Source: Nitrosopumilus sp. LS_AOA
GTDB lineage: Archaea > Thermoproteota > Nitrososphaeria > Nitrososphaerales > Nitrosopumilaceae
DNA: 62,388 nt
Direction: 5' to 3'
Assembly: GCA_001543015.1 (NCBI GenBank)
Contig: LFLC01000032.1
Coordinates: forward strand, 1-62,388
Part shown: positions 25,910 to 35,527 of the stretch, one piece after another
Position numbering within the stretch: the stretch's first letter is position 1
Layout of the letters: each line of letters starts with the position of its first letter
Made by a program: the position numbers and the translations under genes
Notes under the pieces: model-generated
The model's database searches: none
What the model was told of the DNA's origin: nothing
What the model saw: the letters and a program-made list of their open reading frames with translations, nothing else

Positions 25910-26666
25910 TGTATTTTTTGTTGGTTGTGGTCCAGGTGATCCTGATCTAATTACAATTAAAGCAAAAAAATTAATTCAAAAAGCAGACATTGTTGTTTTT
26001 TCTGGTTCTTTAATTCCAAAACCCATTTTGAAATTCTGTAAAAGAGGAAAATTATATGATGCAGCAAAATTAGTTCGAGAAGAAATTTTTGATTTATTAT
26101 ACAAAAATGCAAAAAAAGACAAACTAGTAGTTCGACTCCATGATGGTGATCCTGCAATTTATGGTGCAATTAGGGAGCAAATTGATAATTTAGAAAAAAA
26201 AGGAATAGCATCAATAGTTGTGCCTGGGGTTACATCATTTTTAGCCTCAGCTGCGGCACTTGGCACACAACTAACTCTTCCAGGTGTTACACAAACAATG
26301 ATAATTACAAGAGCAGAATCTAGAACCAAAGTTCCTAAAAGAGAACAAATTTCTGAACTTGCAAAACATCAAGCAACATTAATTTTCTATCTTAGTGTTC
26401 ATCTATTAACTAAAATTTCAAAAGAGGCAATTGCTGGTGGATATAAAAAAACTACACCTGTTGCAGTAGTTTATAGAGCAAGTAGAAAGGATCAAAAAAT
26501 AATTCTTGGAACACTTACAGATATTGCAAAAAAAGTTAAAGCTGAAAAAATTACAATGACTGCTATTGTAATTATTGGTGATGTAATAAAACCAAAATCA
26601 TATGAGTATTCAAAACTATATGATAAAACATTTAGTCATGGTTTTAGAAAAGCCAAAGTCAAGTAG
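25902..26666 (+). CDS. cbiF: Cobalt-precorrin-4 C11-methyltransferase
   Basis: 254 residues with a GTG start inside the end of cbiL. FFVGCGPGDPDLITIKAKKL, VFSGSLIPKPILKFC, VVRLHDGDPAIYGAIREQ and VVPGVTSFLASAAALG are diagnostic of CbiF/CobM (the SGSL and HDGDP motifs). It methylates C11 in the oxygen-independent corrin pathway. The stop lies 8 bp inside the convergent racemase-like gene. Confidence 0.93.
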   Translation: MSDVFFVGCGPGDPDLITIKAKKLIQKADIVVFSGSLIPKPILKFCKRGKLYDAAKLVREEIFDLLYKNAKKDKLVVRLHDGDPAIYGAIREQIDNLEKKGIASIVVPGVTSFLASAAALGTQLTLPGVTQTMIITRAESRTKVPKREQISELAKHQATLIFYLSVHLLTKISKEAIAGGYKKTTPVAVVYRASRKDQKIILGTLTDIAKKVKAEKITMTAIVIIGDVIKPKSYEYSKLYDKTFSHGFRKAKVK

Positions 26667-27420
26667 ATAAAAAATTAACTTTATTTGTTATTCCTAATTT
26701 ATTTAATTTAATTTGAAAATCATTTACATTTCCTGATGTTAATATTTTCAATGAATTCCTTTTAGATTCTTTATTTTTAATTTTTAAAAAAATCTTTTGT
26801 GCAACCATTTTTCCTGGATCTACAAATTTTATTTTTGGAAATTCTTTTTTTAATAATGATTTTAAAAAAATTAAATGAGTACTAGAAAGTGTAATTGTAT
26901 CAATTGATTGTTGAGATAAAATTTCTAAATCTTTTTTAATAATTTTTCTACAATATTTTTTATTTGTGAGAAATTTTCCAGACTCTACTAAATCTACAAG
27001 ATTAGAACCATTAATTTTAAAAATTTTAAAACTTTTTGAAAAATTATTTTTTCTAATATATTCTGATAGTCCTTTACTGTTAATTGCAGACTTTGTTGCA
27101 AGAATTCCAATTTGTTTAGTCTTTGTAATCTTTTTTGCAATCTCGAGTGGTGGTTTTACATCAATAATTTTTTGTGTAGATAAATCTAACATCAAACTAG
27201 GCGTGTTTGAAGCAACAACAATTATCTCAGGTGCAAATTCCTTTTCTAAAAGTTTGATTGTTTTTTGAATTATTGTGTTTAATTGGGCCTTAGATTTTTT
27301 CCCATATGGATAATTTTTTTGATCAGCAAAATAGATGATTTCACTCTTTGTAATTTTTTGAATTTCTTTTATGATTGATAATGAGCCTAATCCTGAATCA
27401 AAAACTGCAATTTTTACCAC
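26659..27420 (-). CDS. Glutamate racemase-like protein lacking both catalytic cysteines
   Basis: 253 residues with a GTG start. The Asp/Glu racemase fold is clear: AVFDSGLGSLSIIKEI, YFADQKNYPYGKKSKAQL, and VDPGKMVAQKI near the end. However, the first catalytic segment (normally CNTAS) reads VVASNTPS, and the second (normally GCTHYP) reads LSSTHLIF, so both proton-transfer cysteines are serine. Classical racemization is therefore doubtful. Thaumarchaea lack bacterial murein, so the usual role is not expected either. It lies tail-to-tail with cbiF. Binding or another reaction on an acidic amino acid or dicarboxylate is possible. Confidence 0.7.
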   Translation of the reverse strand: MVKIAVFDSGLGSLSIIKEIQKITKSEIIYFADQKNYPYGKKSKAQLNTIIQKTIKLLEKEFAPEIIVVASNTPSLMLDLSTQKIIDVKPPLEIAKKITKTKQIGILATKSAINSKGLSEYIRKNNFSKSFKIFKINGSNLVDLVESGKFLTNKKYCRKIIKKDLEILSQQSIDTITLSSTHLIFLKSLLKKEFPKIKFVDPGKMVAQKIFLKIKNKESKRNSLKILTSGNVNDFQIKLNKLGITNKVNFLST

Positions 27421-27525
27421 AAAAATAATGAATAAATCTCGAATAATAGTTTGTTAGCTAAATTTACCTCAAAACCGATCTAAATTTACACTGTCCATTA
27501 AGACTAAATTCCTGAATTCGTAAAT

Positions 27526-28176
27526 ATGCCAAACTTCGATAGTACTTGGGCTCGACAAGAGACTCAAAGTGTAACTGGCAAACTACGTGATGCAGTAAAA
27601 CCTCAAGGTGCATTAAAACCACGAATTCAAACTGCAGTTAACAAACTACAAGTCCAAATTTCAAAAATGGATTCTATGTTGAATAAACTGCATGAAAGAG
27701 ATGCGCAACTCTTTCAGAGAGTCGTGACTGCAATGCAGCAACATGATACTAGCACTAGTAGAGTTTTGTCAAACGAATTAGCTGAAATTCGTAAAGTTAC
27801 AAAGATGCTCGGCAATGCAAGAATGTCATTAGAACAAGTTCAACTAAGACTGACAACTATTCATGATCTTGGTGATGCTATGGTAGCAATTGGACCAGCG
27901 ATGTCAACAATGAAGGGATTGAAGTCATCACTTGGAAGATTCATGCCAGAAGCTGATGCCGAATTGAACAGTATGACCCAGACACTTAATGGACTAATGA
28001 TGGATTCACTCGCAGGAGATTCCTTTAACATGGAGTCTGATGTTGCAAACGAAGAAACAGATAAGATTCTTCAAGAAGCATCTGCAGTAGCTGAGCAACA
28101 GATAGGAGACAAATTCCCATCTGTACCAACATCAACCGGACTTTCGTCTCAATCATCTACTACTTCCTTTGAGTAG
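27526..28176 (+). CDS. cdvB: CdvB-family ESCRT-III-like cell division protein (paralog 2)
   Basis: 216 residues. It shares the whole architecture of the 3540-4181 protein: GALKPRIQTAVNKLQVQISKMDSML, LHERDAQLFQRVV, HDTSTSRVLSNELAEIRKVTKM and LEQVQLRLTTIHDLGDAMVAI. An acidic Ser/Thr tail ends FPSVPTSTGLSSQSS. Codon use here is visibly less AT-biased than in paralog 1, which may mark the more highly expressed, principal CdvB. A T-rich terminator-like tract follows. Confidence 0.88.
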   Translation: MPNFDSTWARQETQSVTGKLRDAVKPQGALKPRIQTAVNKLQVQISKMDSMLNKLHERDAQLFQRVVTAMQQHDTSTSRVLSNELAEIRKVTKMLGNARMSLEQVQLRLTTIHDLGDAMVAIGPAMSTMKGLKSSLGRFMPEADAELNSMTQTLNGLMMDSLAGDSFNMESDVANEETDKILQEASAVAEQQIGDKFPSVPTSTGLSSQSSTTSFE

Positions 28177-28197
28177 TTAGTTAGATAGGACGCTAGT

Positions 28198-28250
28198 CAT
28201 TATTTTTATTTAATTTTTTAAAAATAATTTTTTTTATTATTTTATGTTAA
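28198..28250 (+). terminator. T-rich transcription terminator after cdvB paralog 2
   Basis: Several T runs (including one of eight) begin about 20 nt after the cdvB stop. This matches the poly-T signals at which archaeal RNA polymerase terminates. No stem-loop is required or seen. Confidence 0.4.
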
Positions 28251-28315
28251 TAATTAAAAATCCAAGGTACAAAAATTCAGAATTATTAAGTTAACAGTAC
28301 AATAAATCACAAAAA

Positions 28316-29446
28316 TTAGAGAATTCTTCTAATTCCAACAACTGCTACGATTGGAATTCCAACATACATCATTCCATTTAGAATAATTAATGAAATTCCA
28401 TATCCTAATACTTCAGCTTCTGAATTCATATCAACAAAATTTAAAATTGATAGGGATGAGAGCAAAGGGGTAATTACTATTTTAACTGCCTCTTTGAATA
28501 CTGGATTTTCTCTTTCATAATCAGCTATGATTGGACTAAAAGAATAATAGAAATTGTTGAATGTTTTCATGAATAATGTTCCTGATTCTGTTTGTAATAG
28601 TGAATTATCTCGTAATTCCCTTAGTTGTTGAACTTGTGGTGACATTTCAGAACCAAATGTTGCAGTTGCAATAAGACATCCTCCGCCTGTAGGACTAGAA
28701 TTAAAACCAGATACACAGTTTCCATTGATTAGAATTTCACCAAAATCATCTTCTGTTGAGCCTTCAGCCACAACTTTTTGATCTTGAATCACAATAATTT
28801 TCAAATAACCATCTTGAGTCAATTTTTTAATTTTTGCACCAAAGACACCCTGACGACCAAAAGAAGATTCACAACCAAAAATAACTTCATCATCACTATT
28901 ACCATTAATTTCAGTATAATCAAAACTTGAAGATTGGAATGCACCTGACCAATCAGTGTTAGAAAATATCATTAACTTTGCTTGACCATCAGGTATCTGT
29001 GTTTTTAATTCTGATTGAATTACTTGATCCATCGATTTCTCACTAGTGATTTGTGCAGCTGGTGGTTGAGAAAAAACATGTGTTCCAGTAATTTGAAATT
29101 CACCGTTTCCTCTTTTGAATGGAATTGTAATTGTTCTATCATATGGTGTACTGGTTTCATCATAGGAGATAAGTTGTAATCCACTTACTTGAACTAAGAA
29201 ATCAATATCTTCAGAACCAACTTTTGCATCAATTAAATATCTAGGTAATGTTATGATAAGTTCTCCTCTTGCTCTAGCCTCAACTAAAATGTTTAGAATT
29301 GCATTATCCTCATCTATTTCAAAACTTATCAATTCTCCACCACGAATCTTGTAATCTAAATCTTCAAATTGTTGCGCAAAAGCTGGAGTTGAAAATAAAC
29401 CAATCATTACTAAAAATGTTGCAATTACTAAAATCTGTTTTTCCAC
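28316..29446 (-). CDS. Secreted surface protein with C-terminal CFI-box-like region and TM anchor
   Basis: 376 residues with a GTG start. The signal peptide ILVIATFLVMIGLFSTPAFAQ is followed by a beta-rich domain to about residue 255. Then comes GGGCLIATATFGSEMSPQVQQ, LRELRDNSLLQTESG and FYYSFSPIIADYERENPVF, which correspond to the CFI-box C-terminal module (C-[FL]-IATA-x-[YF]GS, LRxxRD, YYxxSP) found on many exported proteins. A final hydrophobic segment (GISLIILNGMMYVGIPIVAVVG) anchors it. The cargo function is unknown. Confidence 0.75.
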   Translation of the reverse strand: MEKQILVIATFLVMIGLFSTPAFAQQFEDLDYKIRGGELISFEIDEDNAILNILVEARARGELIITLPRYLIDAKVGSEDIDFLVQVSGLQLISYDETSTPYDRTITIPFKRGNGEFQITGTHVFSQPPAAQITSEKSMDQVIQSELKTQIPDGQAKLMIFSNTDWSGAFQSSSFDYTEINGNSDDEVIFGCESSFGRQGVFGAKIKKLTQDGYLKIIVIQDQKVVAEGSTEDDFGEILINGNCVSGFNSSPTGGGCLIATATFGSEMSPQVQQLRELRDNSLLQTESGTLFMKTFNNFYYSFSPIIADYERENPVFKEAVKIVITPLLSSLSILNFVDMNSEAEVLGYGISLIILNGMMYVGIPIVAVVGIRRIL

Positions 29447-29591
29447 TAATAATTATTGAATTATCGGAGACAAATAAACCAGTCTTATTCTTTAATTTCT
29501 AAAAACTATTTTTCATTCATAGTAAATTTTAGAAATCAATGAATTTTTTCATAATGATTTTAGATTTTGTAATGTATGATTGATGAGTTAC

Positions 29592-30758
29592 TTAATTCAA
29601 TAATTTCTCATTAAAAGTCCATTTTTTATTTAAAACAAAGTTTCCAAATGCTGCAGTGATAACTGCAACTATCAATGCTAATGGATATGACACATCATTA
29701 CCATCTACTAAGAAATAGACCATTCCTAATTGTACTAGAGCACCTAATGAACTAAACATCACAAATTTTCCATATTGAGAAATGATTTTTTTAATTCTGA
29801 AATCCCTATCTCCAAATGTCCATGTTTTATTCAAAAAGAAATTACTAGTAATTGATGCAAATATTCCTAATACAGTTGCATGCAAATACCACATATCCAA
29901 GCCACCATTTGTAAAAAGTAATGAAATCAAATAATTTACAAGAAATCCTGATGCACCTACTGTGTAAAATCTAGCTGCTTTGGAAAGAAATTTGACTGAT
30001 GAACGTTTTTCTTGTTTTTCTAATGGTTTACCATAACGATATAATTTCCAAACTGATTTGTAATAATCTAAAATAGTCTTAAGACCTACTTTGCTAGAAC
30101 CAAACTCTCTATCCTGAAAAGTATATGGAATTTCTTTTATGTTAACCCCTTTTGTTTTTACTAAAATTTCTAAAAGAATTTTGTAACCTATTGCATCAAA
30201 ATTTAATTCTTTGATTATACTTCGTTTGAATGCAAAAAATCCTGACATTGGATCTTTGGTATTAATTCCTAATCCTTTTTTTGCAATTAGAGTTGCAAAT
30301 TTACTCATTAATTTTCTTTTAAGAGACCATCCTTGAATTTTTCCACCACTTATGTATCGTGATGCAACTGCAATGTCATATTGATATTTTTTTATTGATT
30401 CAATTAATTTTGGAATAATTTGAGGTGGGTGGGAAAAATCACAATCCATTACAACAATTGTGTCACCTTTTGATTGTTGAATTCCTTTAAGAATTGCAGA
30501 ACCTAAACCGTCCTTTGCTTTTCTATGAATTATTTCTATAGTATTATCAGCAATTTTTTTTACATTTTTTAAATAATCTTCTACTAATTTCCCTGTTCCA
30601 TCTGGTGAATTATCATCTACTACAATAGTTTGAGATGAAATATTTCTTGGTATGATTTCTCTAATTGAATGTAAAATATTAATAATATTTTCAGATTCAT
30701 TGTACGTAGGAATTATTATAGAAATCTGACTTTTTTCAGCCTCAACTTGCTTTAGCAT
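29592..30758 (-). CDS. Dolichol-phosphate mannosyltransferase-like GT2 fused to GtrA membrane domain
   Basis: 388 residues. N-terminal GT2 domain: ISIIIPTYNESENI, VVDDNSPDGTGKLVEDY, VMDCDFSHPPQIIPKL (DxD) and RYISGGKIQGWSLKRKLMS match DPM1-type polyprenol-phosphate sugar transferases. The C-terminal half after about residue 265 has four TM helices of GtrA type (FYTVGASGFLVNYLISLLF, FLNKTWTFGDRDF, VLNKKWTFNE). The fusion probably makes a polyprenyl-phosphate hexose and moves or anchors it for N-glycosylation, consistent with STT3 at 46876. Confidence 0.88.
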   Translation of the reverse strand: MLKQVEAEKSQISIIIPTYNESENIINILHSIREIIPRNISSQTIVVDDNSPDGTGKLVEDYLKNVKKIADNTIEIIHRKAKDGLGSAILKGIQQSKGDTIVVMDCDFSHPPQIIPKLIESIKKYQYDIAVASRYISGGKIQGWSLKRKLMSKFATLIAKKGLGINTKDPMSGFFAFKRSIIKELNFDAIGYKILLEILVKTKGVNIKEIPYTFQDREFGSSKVGLKTILDYYKSVWKLYRYGKPLEKQEKRSSVKFLSKAARFYTVGASGFLVNYLISLLFTNGGLDMWYLHATVLGIFASITSNFFLNKTWTFGDRDFRIKKIISQYGKFVMFSSLGALVQLGMVYFLVDGNDVSYPLALIVAVITAAFGNFVLNKKWTFNEKLLN

Positions 30759-30921
30759 ATCTATTCAATCACAAAATCTGATAGATATTAAACCTTAATT
30801 CATCAATATGAGATTATTAGGCGATTTGATAATTCTTTAGAAAATGTTCAAAATTTATTTCACACATTTTACTTGAAATAAAATATATCAAGAATTCAAA
30901 AATGAATATATTTTATTCATA

Positions 30922-32379
30922 CTAAGGAAATGCAACTGATTCAGAAAGAATTGAATCTAATTCAGAAATCTTTATTCTAGTTTGTTCCATGGAATCTCTT
31001 TTTCGAATAGTTATGGTATCATCTTCTAATGTTTGATGGTCTACTGTAATTGCAAATGGTGCACCAATTTCATCTAATCTTCGATATCTTCTACCTATTG
31101 CTCCTGAATGATCTAAAAATGCATCAAATTTTCTCTTGATGTTTAGATAAATTTCATCTGTTTTTTCTTTTAACCCATCTTTTTTTACTAGAGAAAGAAT
31201 TCCGACATGTGTTGGTGACAAATATGGTTTTAAAGATAAAACAATTCTTTCATGTTCTTTATCCTCTTTGAGTGAATGCTCCAAAATTGTGTAAAGACTT
31301 CTATCAATCCCCATTGAAATCTCAAATACATGTGGTAGAACCTTCTCATCATTATCCATAACTTCAAACTTTTCTTTACTCTTCTTTGCGTGACTAGACA
31401 AATCATAATCTGATCTATAATTACATGCAACTAATTCAAGCCATCCTATTGTAGTTTCAACTTCAAAATCAAATGCAACTTCAGCATAGAATGCTTTTTC
31501 TTTATCCCCTAATTTTCTAAATCTACTTTTTGATATATCAATTCCAGTTTTCTCATAAAATTCAGTTAAAATTCCCAAGTAATATGCGACTAGTTTGTTT
31601 GGAACTACTCCTGATTCTACTGCCTCTTTACATGTCATTGCAACTGGATCAGAATCTGTCTGTATTCTGAGAATGGTATCTTGAATTTCATCAAATTTTT
31701 CTACTTGATTTAGTTTTGTAGGATTACAAAACACCTCAATTTCTGCTTGATAAAATTCTCTGAGACGAAGTAAACTTTGTCTTGGTGCTATCTCATTTCT
31801 AAAACTTTTACCAACTTGTCCAATTCCTAAAGGAAGTTTTCCTCTCATGGTTTTGTAGAGTCTTGGAAAATCAACAAAGATTGATTGACATGTTTCAGGT
31901 CTAAGATATGCCTCTTCTTCTTCAGGACCTATGCCAACTTTGAACATCATATTGAAATTTTTTGTTTTATCAAAATCACCTTTACATTTTGGACATTTAA
32001 TATTATTTTGTAAAATCGCATTATCAAATTCTACTAAATCAGCACTTTCAGGAATTTCAATTTTTGTTATTTCTGCAATGGTTCTATCAGCTCTAAATGT
32101 TGAATTACATTTTGTACATTTGATAATTGGATCAGCAAAGTTTCCTAAATGTCCTGATGCTTCAAAAACTGATTTTGACATAATCTGAGAACCATCAATC
32201 TCAAGCATTCCATCTCTTCTGATTAATTCTCTTCTCCATAACTCTAGAAATTTATTTTTTAATCCAACACCTGTTGGTCCATATTCCCAAAATCCTGCTT
32301 GAGCATCTGAATAAACTTCACAACTAGGAAAGTAAAATCCACGCTCAAGTGCTAATTTCATTACGGTCTCATAATTCAT
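30922..32379 (-). CDS. glyS: Glycyl-tRNA synthetase (archaeal/eukaryotic type)
   Basis: 485 residues. Class II motifs: WEYGPTGVGLKNKFLELW, RPETCQSIFVDFPRLY, IGQVGKSFRNEIAPRQSLLRLREF (motif 2) and FEISMGIDRSLYTIL (motif 3). Two CxxC zinc knuckles (IIKCTKCNSTF and IKCPKCKGDF) and the C-terminal anticodon-binding domain (AIGRRYRRLDEIGAPFAITV) are present. It charges tRNA-Gly; one cognate tRNA-Gly gene lies at 43756-43829. Confidence 0.95.
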   Translation of the reverse strand: MNYETVMKLALERGFYFPSCEVYSDAQAGFWEYGPTGVGLKNKFLELWRRELIRRDGMLEIDGSQIMSKSVFEASGHLGNFADPIIKCTKCNSTFRADRTIAEITKIEIPESADLVEFDNAILQNNIKCPKCKGDFDKTKNFNMMFKVGIGPEEEEAYLRPETCQSIFVDFPRLYKTMRGKLPLGIGQVGKSFRNEIAPRQSLLRLREFYQAEIEVFCNPTKLNQVEKFDEIQDTILRIQTDSDPVAMTCKEAVESGVVPNKLVAYYLGILTEFYEKTGIDISKSRFRKLGDKEKAFYAEVAFDFEVETTIGWLELVACNYRSDYDLSSHAKKSKEKFEVMDNDEKVLPHVFEISMGIDRSLYTILEHSLKEDKEHERIVLSLKPYLSPTHVGILSLVKKDGLKEKTDEIYLNIKRKFDAFLDHSGAIGRRYRRLDEIGAPFAITVDHQTLEDDTITIRKRDSMEQTRIKISELDSILSESVAFP

Positions 32380-32410
32380 TGCTATATTTCCTCACTCATG
32401 AAATAAATCT

Positions 32411-33259
32411 CTACGCAAATTCCTTTGCTTTTCTAACATTCTCAAAATCATCTCGGTCTTTATCAATTGGAGTTTCCAAAATTATGGGAATTTTTTCCTT
32501 GTTTGCAAATTTTATAACTGCAGAAATTCCTTTTTCTCCAATTCCTCCTAATCCTAGGTGATAATGTCTATCAAGATTACATCCCATCTCTCCCCTAGCA
32601 TCATTTAGATGAAGAATTTTTAAATTCTTTATTCCTACGTATTTTTCAAAATCATCAAAAGTTTCTTTGACTTTTTCTTTACTTCTTAAATCATATCCTG
32701 AAACAAATGCATGACATGTATCAAAACAAACACCAAATTTTTTTGCAGGTTTTAACTGATTAAAAATTTCTCCTAGTTGTTTAAAATCAGAACCAACAGA
32801 ATTTTTCTGACCTGCAGTATTTTCTAATAGAATCATTACATCTTTTGATGTTTTACCTGCTCTACTCAAGCCCTCAACTAATCTCTTAATTCCACCTTCC
32901 TCACCTGTTCCTAAATGACTACCAAGATGTGTCACAAGATATGGAATTCCTAATTGTGAACATCTCTCAATTTCATCAATCAAAGTTTTAACTGATTTTT
33001 CAAATCCTTCTACTTTTGGTGATGCAAGATTTGGTAAATATGGCATATGTGCACAAGTTGCCAATCTCTCAATTTTGCTTTCTTTTAGTTTTGATTTAAA
33101 ATTAGCAATATCTTCTTTGATGAGTTCTTTTGCATTCCATCCTCTTGGATTTCTGGTAAATATTTGAAAAGCAGAGCATTTTCTTTCAACTGCATTATCT
33201 ACTGCTTTATCAATTGATCCTGATATTGAGACATGACAGCCAATCTGCATATGTAACAT
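32411..33259 (-). CDS. nfo: Endonuclease IV (AP endonuclease)
   Basis: 282 residues from the ATG at 33259 (MLHMQIGCHVSISG). The frame is open to 33292, but family members begin with the MQIGxHVS strand, so even the ATG at 33250 is possible. Metal-site motifs are intact: CAHMPYLPNLASP, YLVTHLGSHLGTGEEGG, VMILLENTAGQKNSVG, FGVCFDTCHAFVSGYD, ILHLNDARGEMG and IILETP. It cleaves abasic sites, complementing endonuclease III at 19778. It is divergent from priL across a 77-bp promoter region. Confidence 0.92.
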   Translation of the reverse strand: MLHMQIGCHVSISGSIDKAVDNAVERKCSAFQIFTRNPRGWNAKELIKEDIANFKSKLKESKIERLATCAHMPYLPNLASPKVEGFEKSVKTLIDEIERCSQLGIPYLVTHLGSHLGTGEEGGIKRLVEGLSRAGKTSKDVMILLENTAGQKNSVGSDFKQLGEIFNQLKPAKKFGVCFDTCHAFVSGYDLRSKEKVKETFDDFEKYVGIKNLKILHLNDARGEMGCNLDRHYHLGLGGIGEKGISAVIKFANKEKIPIILETPIDKDRDDFENVRKAKEFA

Positions 33260-33336
33260 TTTCTTTAAAACATAATTTAAACCAGCATTCAATATATCAA
33301 ACCCAGATTTTTAAGTAAATTAGGTTAATCACTATT

Positions 33337-34365
33337 ATGCTTGAACTTGGACCCGATGAAAAAGCAAAGTATCCTTTCTTAACTGATGCTGGCCAGTATC
33401 TAAAAGACAAGGGTTTTCCTCTAGTCCAATTTGGTACAGATCCAGATCTCAAATCATCTGTTGAAAAAGCATTTCACAGGCTCAAAGTATCAACTGAAGG
33501 AGGAATTTACAAATCTGATCTTATTGATGGCCAAGCATCAAAATCATATGTTCTTGAAAGAGAAGTTTTTTCATTTCTTTTAGCAATAGTTATGATAAAA
33601 CTAACTGGTATGAATACACTAGTCAAACGATTTGCATTAGCTGAAGCAAGAAGAGCAGAACAACATCTTGAAAAAGATTTGGGAAATGCTACTGATAAAT
33701 CAAAAATTGATTTAGCTATTAGAATAATTTCTGATTTATTTGGTATTGAGGTAACAAAACAAAATGATTTTTTTGTAATGCCTGTATCTGATTACATCAA
33801 ACATTCAGTTACTTTTCATGAACGAGAATGGAAATTAATCAATAGACATGTTGAAGATGGTAAAGTGTTCTTAACTCCAGATAAAACAGTTAGATTAATT
33901 CGAAAAGAATTAGGTAGTTACATTAGTTCAAAAATTATTAATGCTCCAATACCACCAATGATTCCTGGATTTGAAAATTATGTTGGTGAACTAGTTTCAA
34001 TTTGTAAAAAACTTACACCTTCTTACACCATTACTACTGGAGAACATCCTCCTTGCATAAAACATGCAATTGAAGTTCTTGAAAAAGGAGAAAACCTTCC
34101 ACACTCTGGGAGATTTATGTTAGCAGCATTTCTATTATCAAAGGGTCAAAGTGTTGAACAAATTGCACCTTTGTTTAAAAACGCCCCTGATTATAATGAA
34201 CGAGTTACACTTTACCAACTAAATCATCTAGCAGGACTTTCTGGAAGTGGTACACAGTATTCATGTCCTTCATGTGAAAAATTAAAAACACAAAATTTGT
34301 GTTTTATTATACCTGAGTGTGATAATATCATTAATCCATTACAATTTGGAAGAAAGAGAAAATAA
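33337..34365 (+). CDS. priL: DNA primase large subunit
   Basis: 342 residues. The early segment YPFLTDAGQYLKDKGFPLVQFGTDPDL and the C-terminal Fe-S domain identify PriL. Its four cluster cysteines are visible in SICKKLTPS, EHPPCIKHAIEVL, YSCPSCEKL and FIIPECDN. The last base of its stop codon starts priS (TAATG), so the two are translationally coupled. It positions the template and initiating nucleotide for primer synthesis. Confidence 0.93.
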   Translation: MLELGPDEKAKYPFLTDAGQYLKDKGFPLVQFGTDPDLKSSVEKAFHRLKVSTEGGIYKSDLIDGQASKSYVLEREVFSFLLAIVMIKLTGMNTLVKRFALAEARRAEQHLEKDLGNATDKSKIDLAIRIISDLFGIEVTKQNDFFVMPVSDYIKHSVTFHEREWKLINRHVEDGKVFLTPDKTVRLIRKELGSYISSKIINAPIPPMIPGFENYVGELVSICKKLTPSYTITTGEHPPCIKHAIEVLEKGENLPHSGRFMLAAFLLSKGQSVEQIAPLFKNAPDYNERVTLYQLNHLAGLSGSGTQYSCPSCEKLKTQNLCFIIPECDNIINPLQFGRKRK

Positions 34366-35486
34366 TGAAAGAAACTGATGTAAAATTTTTAGAAGATTCA
34401 TTTAAAAAATATTATTTTGATCATTCTGATTTAATTCACGTGCCTGAACGTACATCTGAGAGGGAATTTGGATATCAAAAATTCAATTCTGGAATGAATC
34501 GTCATATTTCCATTAAGGATGATAAGGCATTACATTTGTTATTTATGCAAAATATACCATCTGATGTTTATTGTTCAAACGCATATTATTCATTTCCTGA
34601 TTTACAGATGAATGAAAAAGATTGGAAGGAAGCAGATTTAATTTTTGATATTGATGCAAAAGATCTAAATCTATCTTGCAGAAAAAATCATACAGTATCA
34701 ATTTGTAATGAATGCAATGAAGTATCAAAGAATTTAGATCAATGTTTAAAATGTAAATCAATAAAACTAGAAAAAAAATCTCTACCATGTAAAAATTGTA
34801 TAGATTCCTCAAAAAATGAAGTGTTGAAACTATCTGAAATTCTAATTAATGATTTAGCAATTTCTAAAGATGATATTCATGTTTATTTTTCTGGAAACGA
34901 AGGATTTCATGTTTATGTGTATAATTCACAATTTCAACAAATTGGTTCTAGAGAGAGATCAGAACTAGTAGATTACATCATGTTTAATGGAGCTATTCCT
35001 GAAACATTTGGAATGAAGAAATTCAAACCAAACCGTTCATCTTTTTCTGATTTTAATGAATATGGATGGAGAGGCAGATTCTCAAAACAAGTATTTGGTT
35101 CAAAATCAAAACGCTCAAAAATTATTTCAGAGTTACTGGCAAATGGCTATTCTTCTTTTCAAAAAACACTTGAAGACATTTCAGAAAAAATTGGTACAAA
35201 AATTGATCCTAATGTAACTATGGATATTCATAGAATTTTTAGATTACCTGGTTCCATTAACAGCAAAAGTGGATTAACCAAACTTTATTGTAAAGATTTA
35301 ACAAAATTTGATCCATACGTTGAAGCATCATTTCTTAATGAGAATTCAGTTGAAGTTATTGCAAATTGTCCTATAGAATTTAAATTAAAAAACAAAAAAT
35401 TTGGACCGTACATCAATGAAAAAGTAACAATTCCTACATTTGCAGCAGCTTACATGATTTGCAAAAAACTAGCCACAATAGCTTAA
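34365..35486 (+). CDS. priS: DNA primase small catalytic subunit
   Basis: 373 residues. The catalytic D-x-D is in EADLIFDIDAKDLN; a Cys-rich zinc insert follows (CNECNEVSKNLDQCLKC, CKNC). VYFSGNEGFHVYVY is the SGxxGxHV motif, and MDIHRIFRLPGSINSKSG is the conserved triphosphate/metal segment. It synthesises RNA/DNA primers with PriL. Start and stop are standard and the length is typical. Confidence 0.94.
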   Translation: MKETDVKFLEDSFKKYYFDHSDLIHVPERTSEREFGYQKFNSGMNRHISIKDDKALHLLFMQNIPSDVYCSNAYYSFPDLQMNEKDWKEADLIFDIDAKDLNLSCRKNHTVSICNECNEVSKNLDQCLKCKSIKLEKKSLPCKNCIDSSKNEVLKLSEILINDLAISKDDIHVYFSGNEGFHVYVYNSQFQQIGSRERSELVDYIMFNGAIPETFGMKKFKPNRSSFSDFNEYGWRGRFSKQVFGSKSKRSKIISELLANGYSSFQKTLEDISEKIGTKIDPNVTMDIHRIFRLPGSINSKSGLTKLYCKDLTKFDPYVEASFLNENSVEVIANCPIEFKLKNKKFGPYINEKVTIPTFAAAYMICKKLATIA

Positions 35487-35527
35487 TTTTACCGGTAAGA
35501 CATTAATTTACCAAATCTCAAGCAAGG

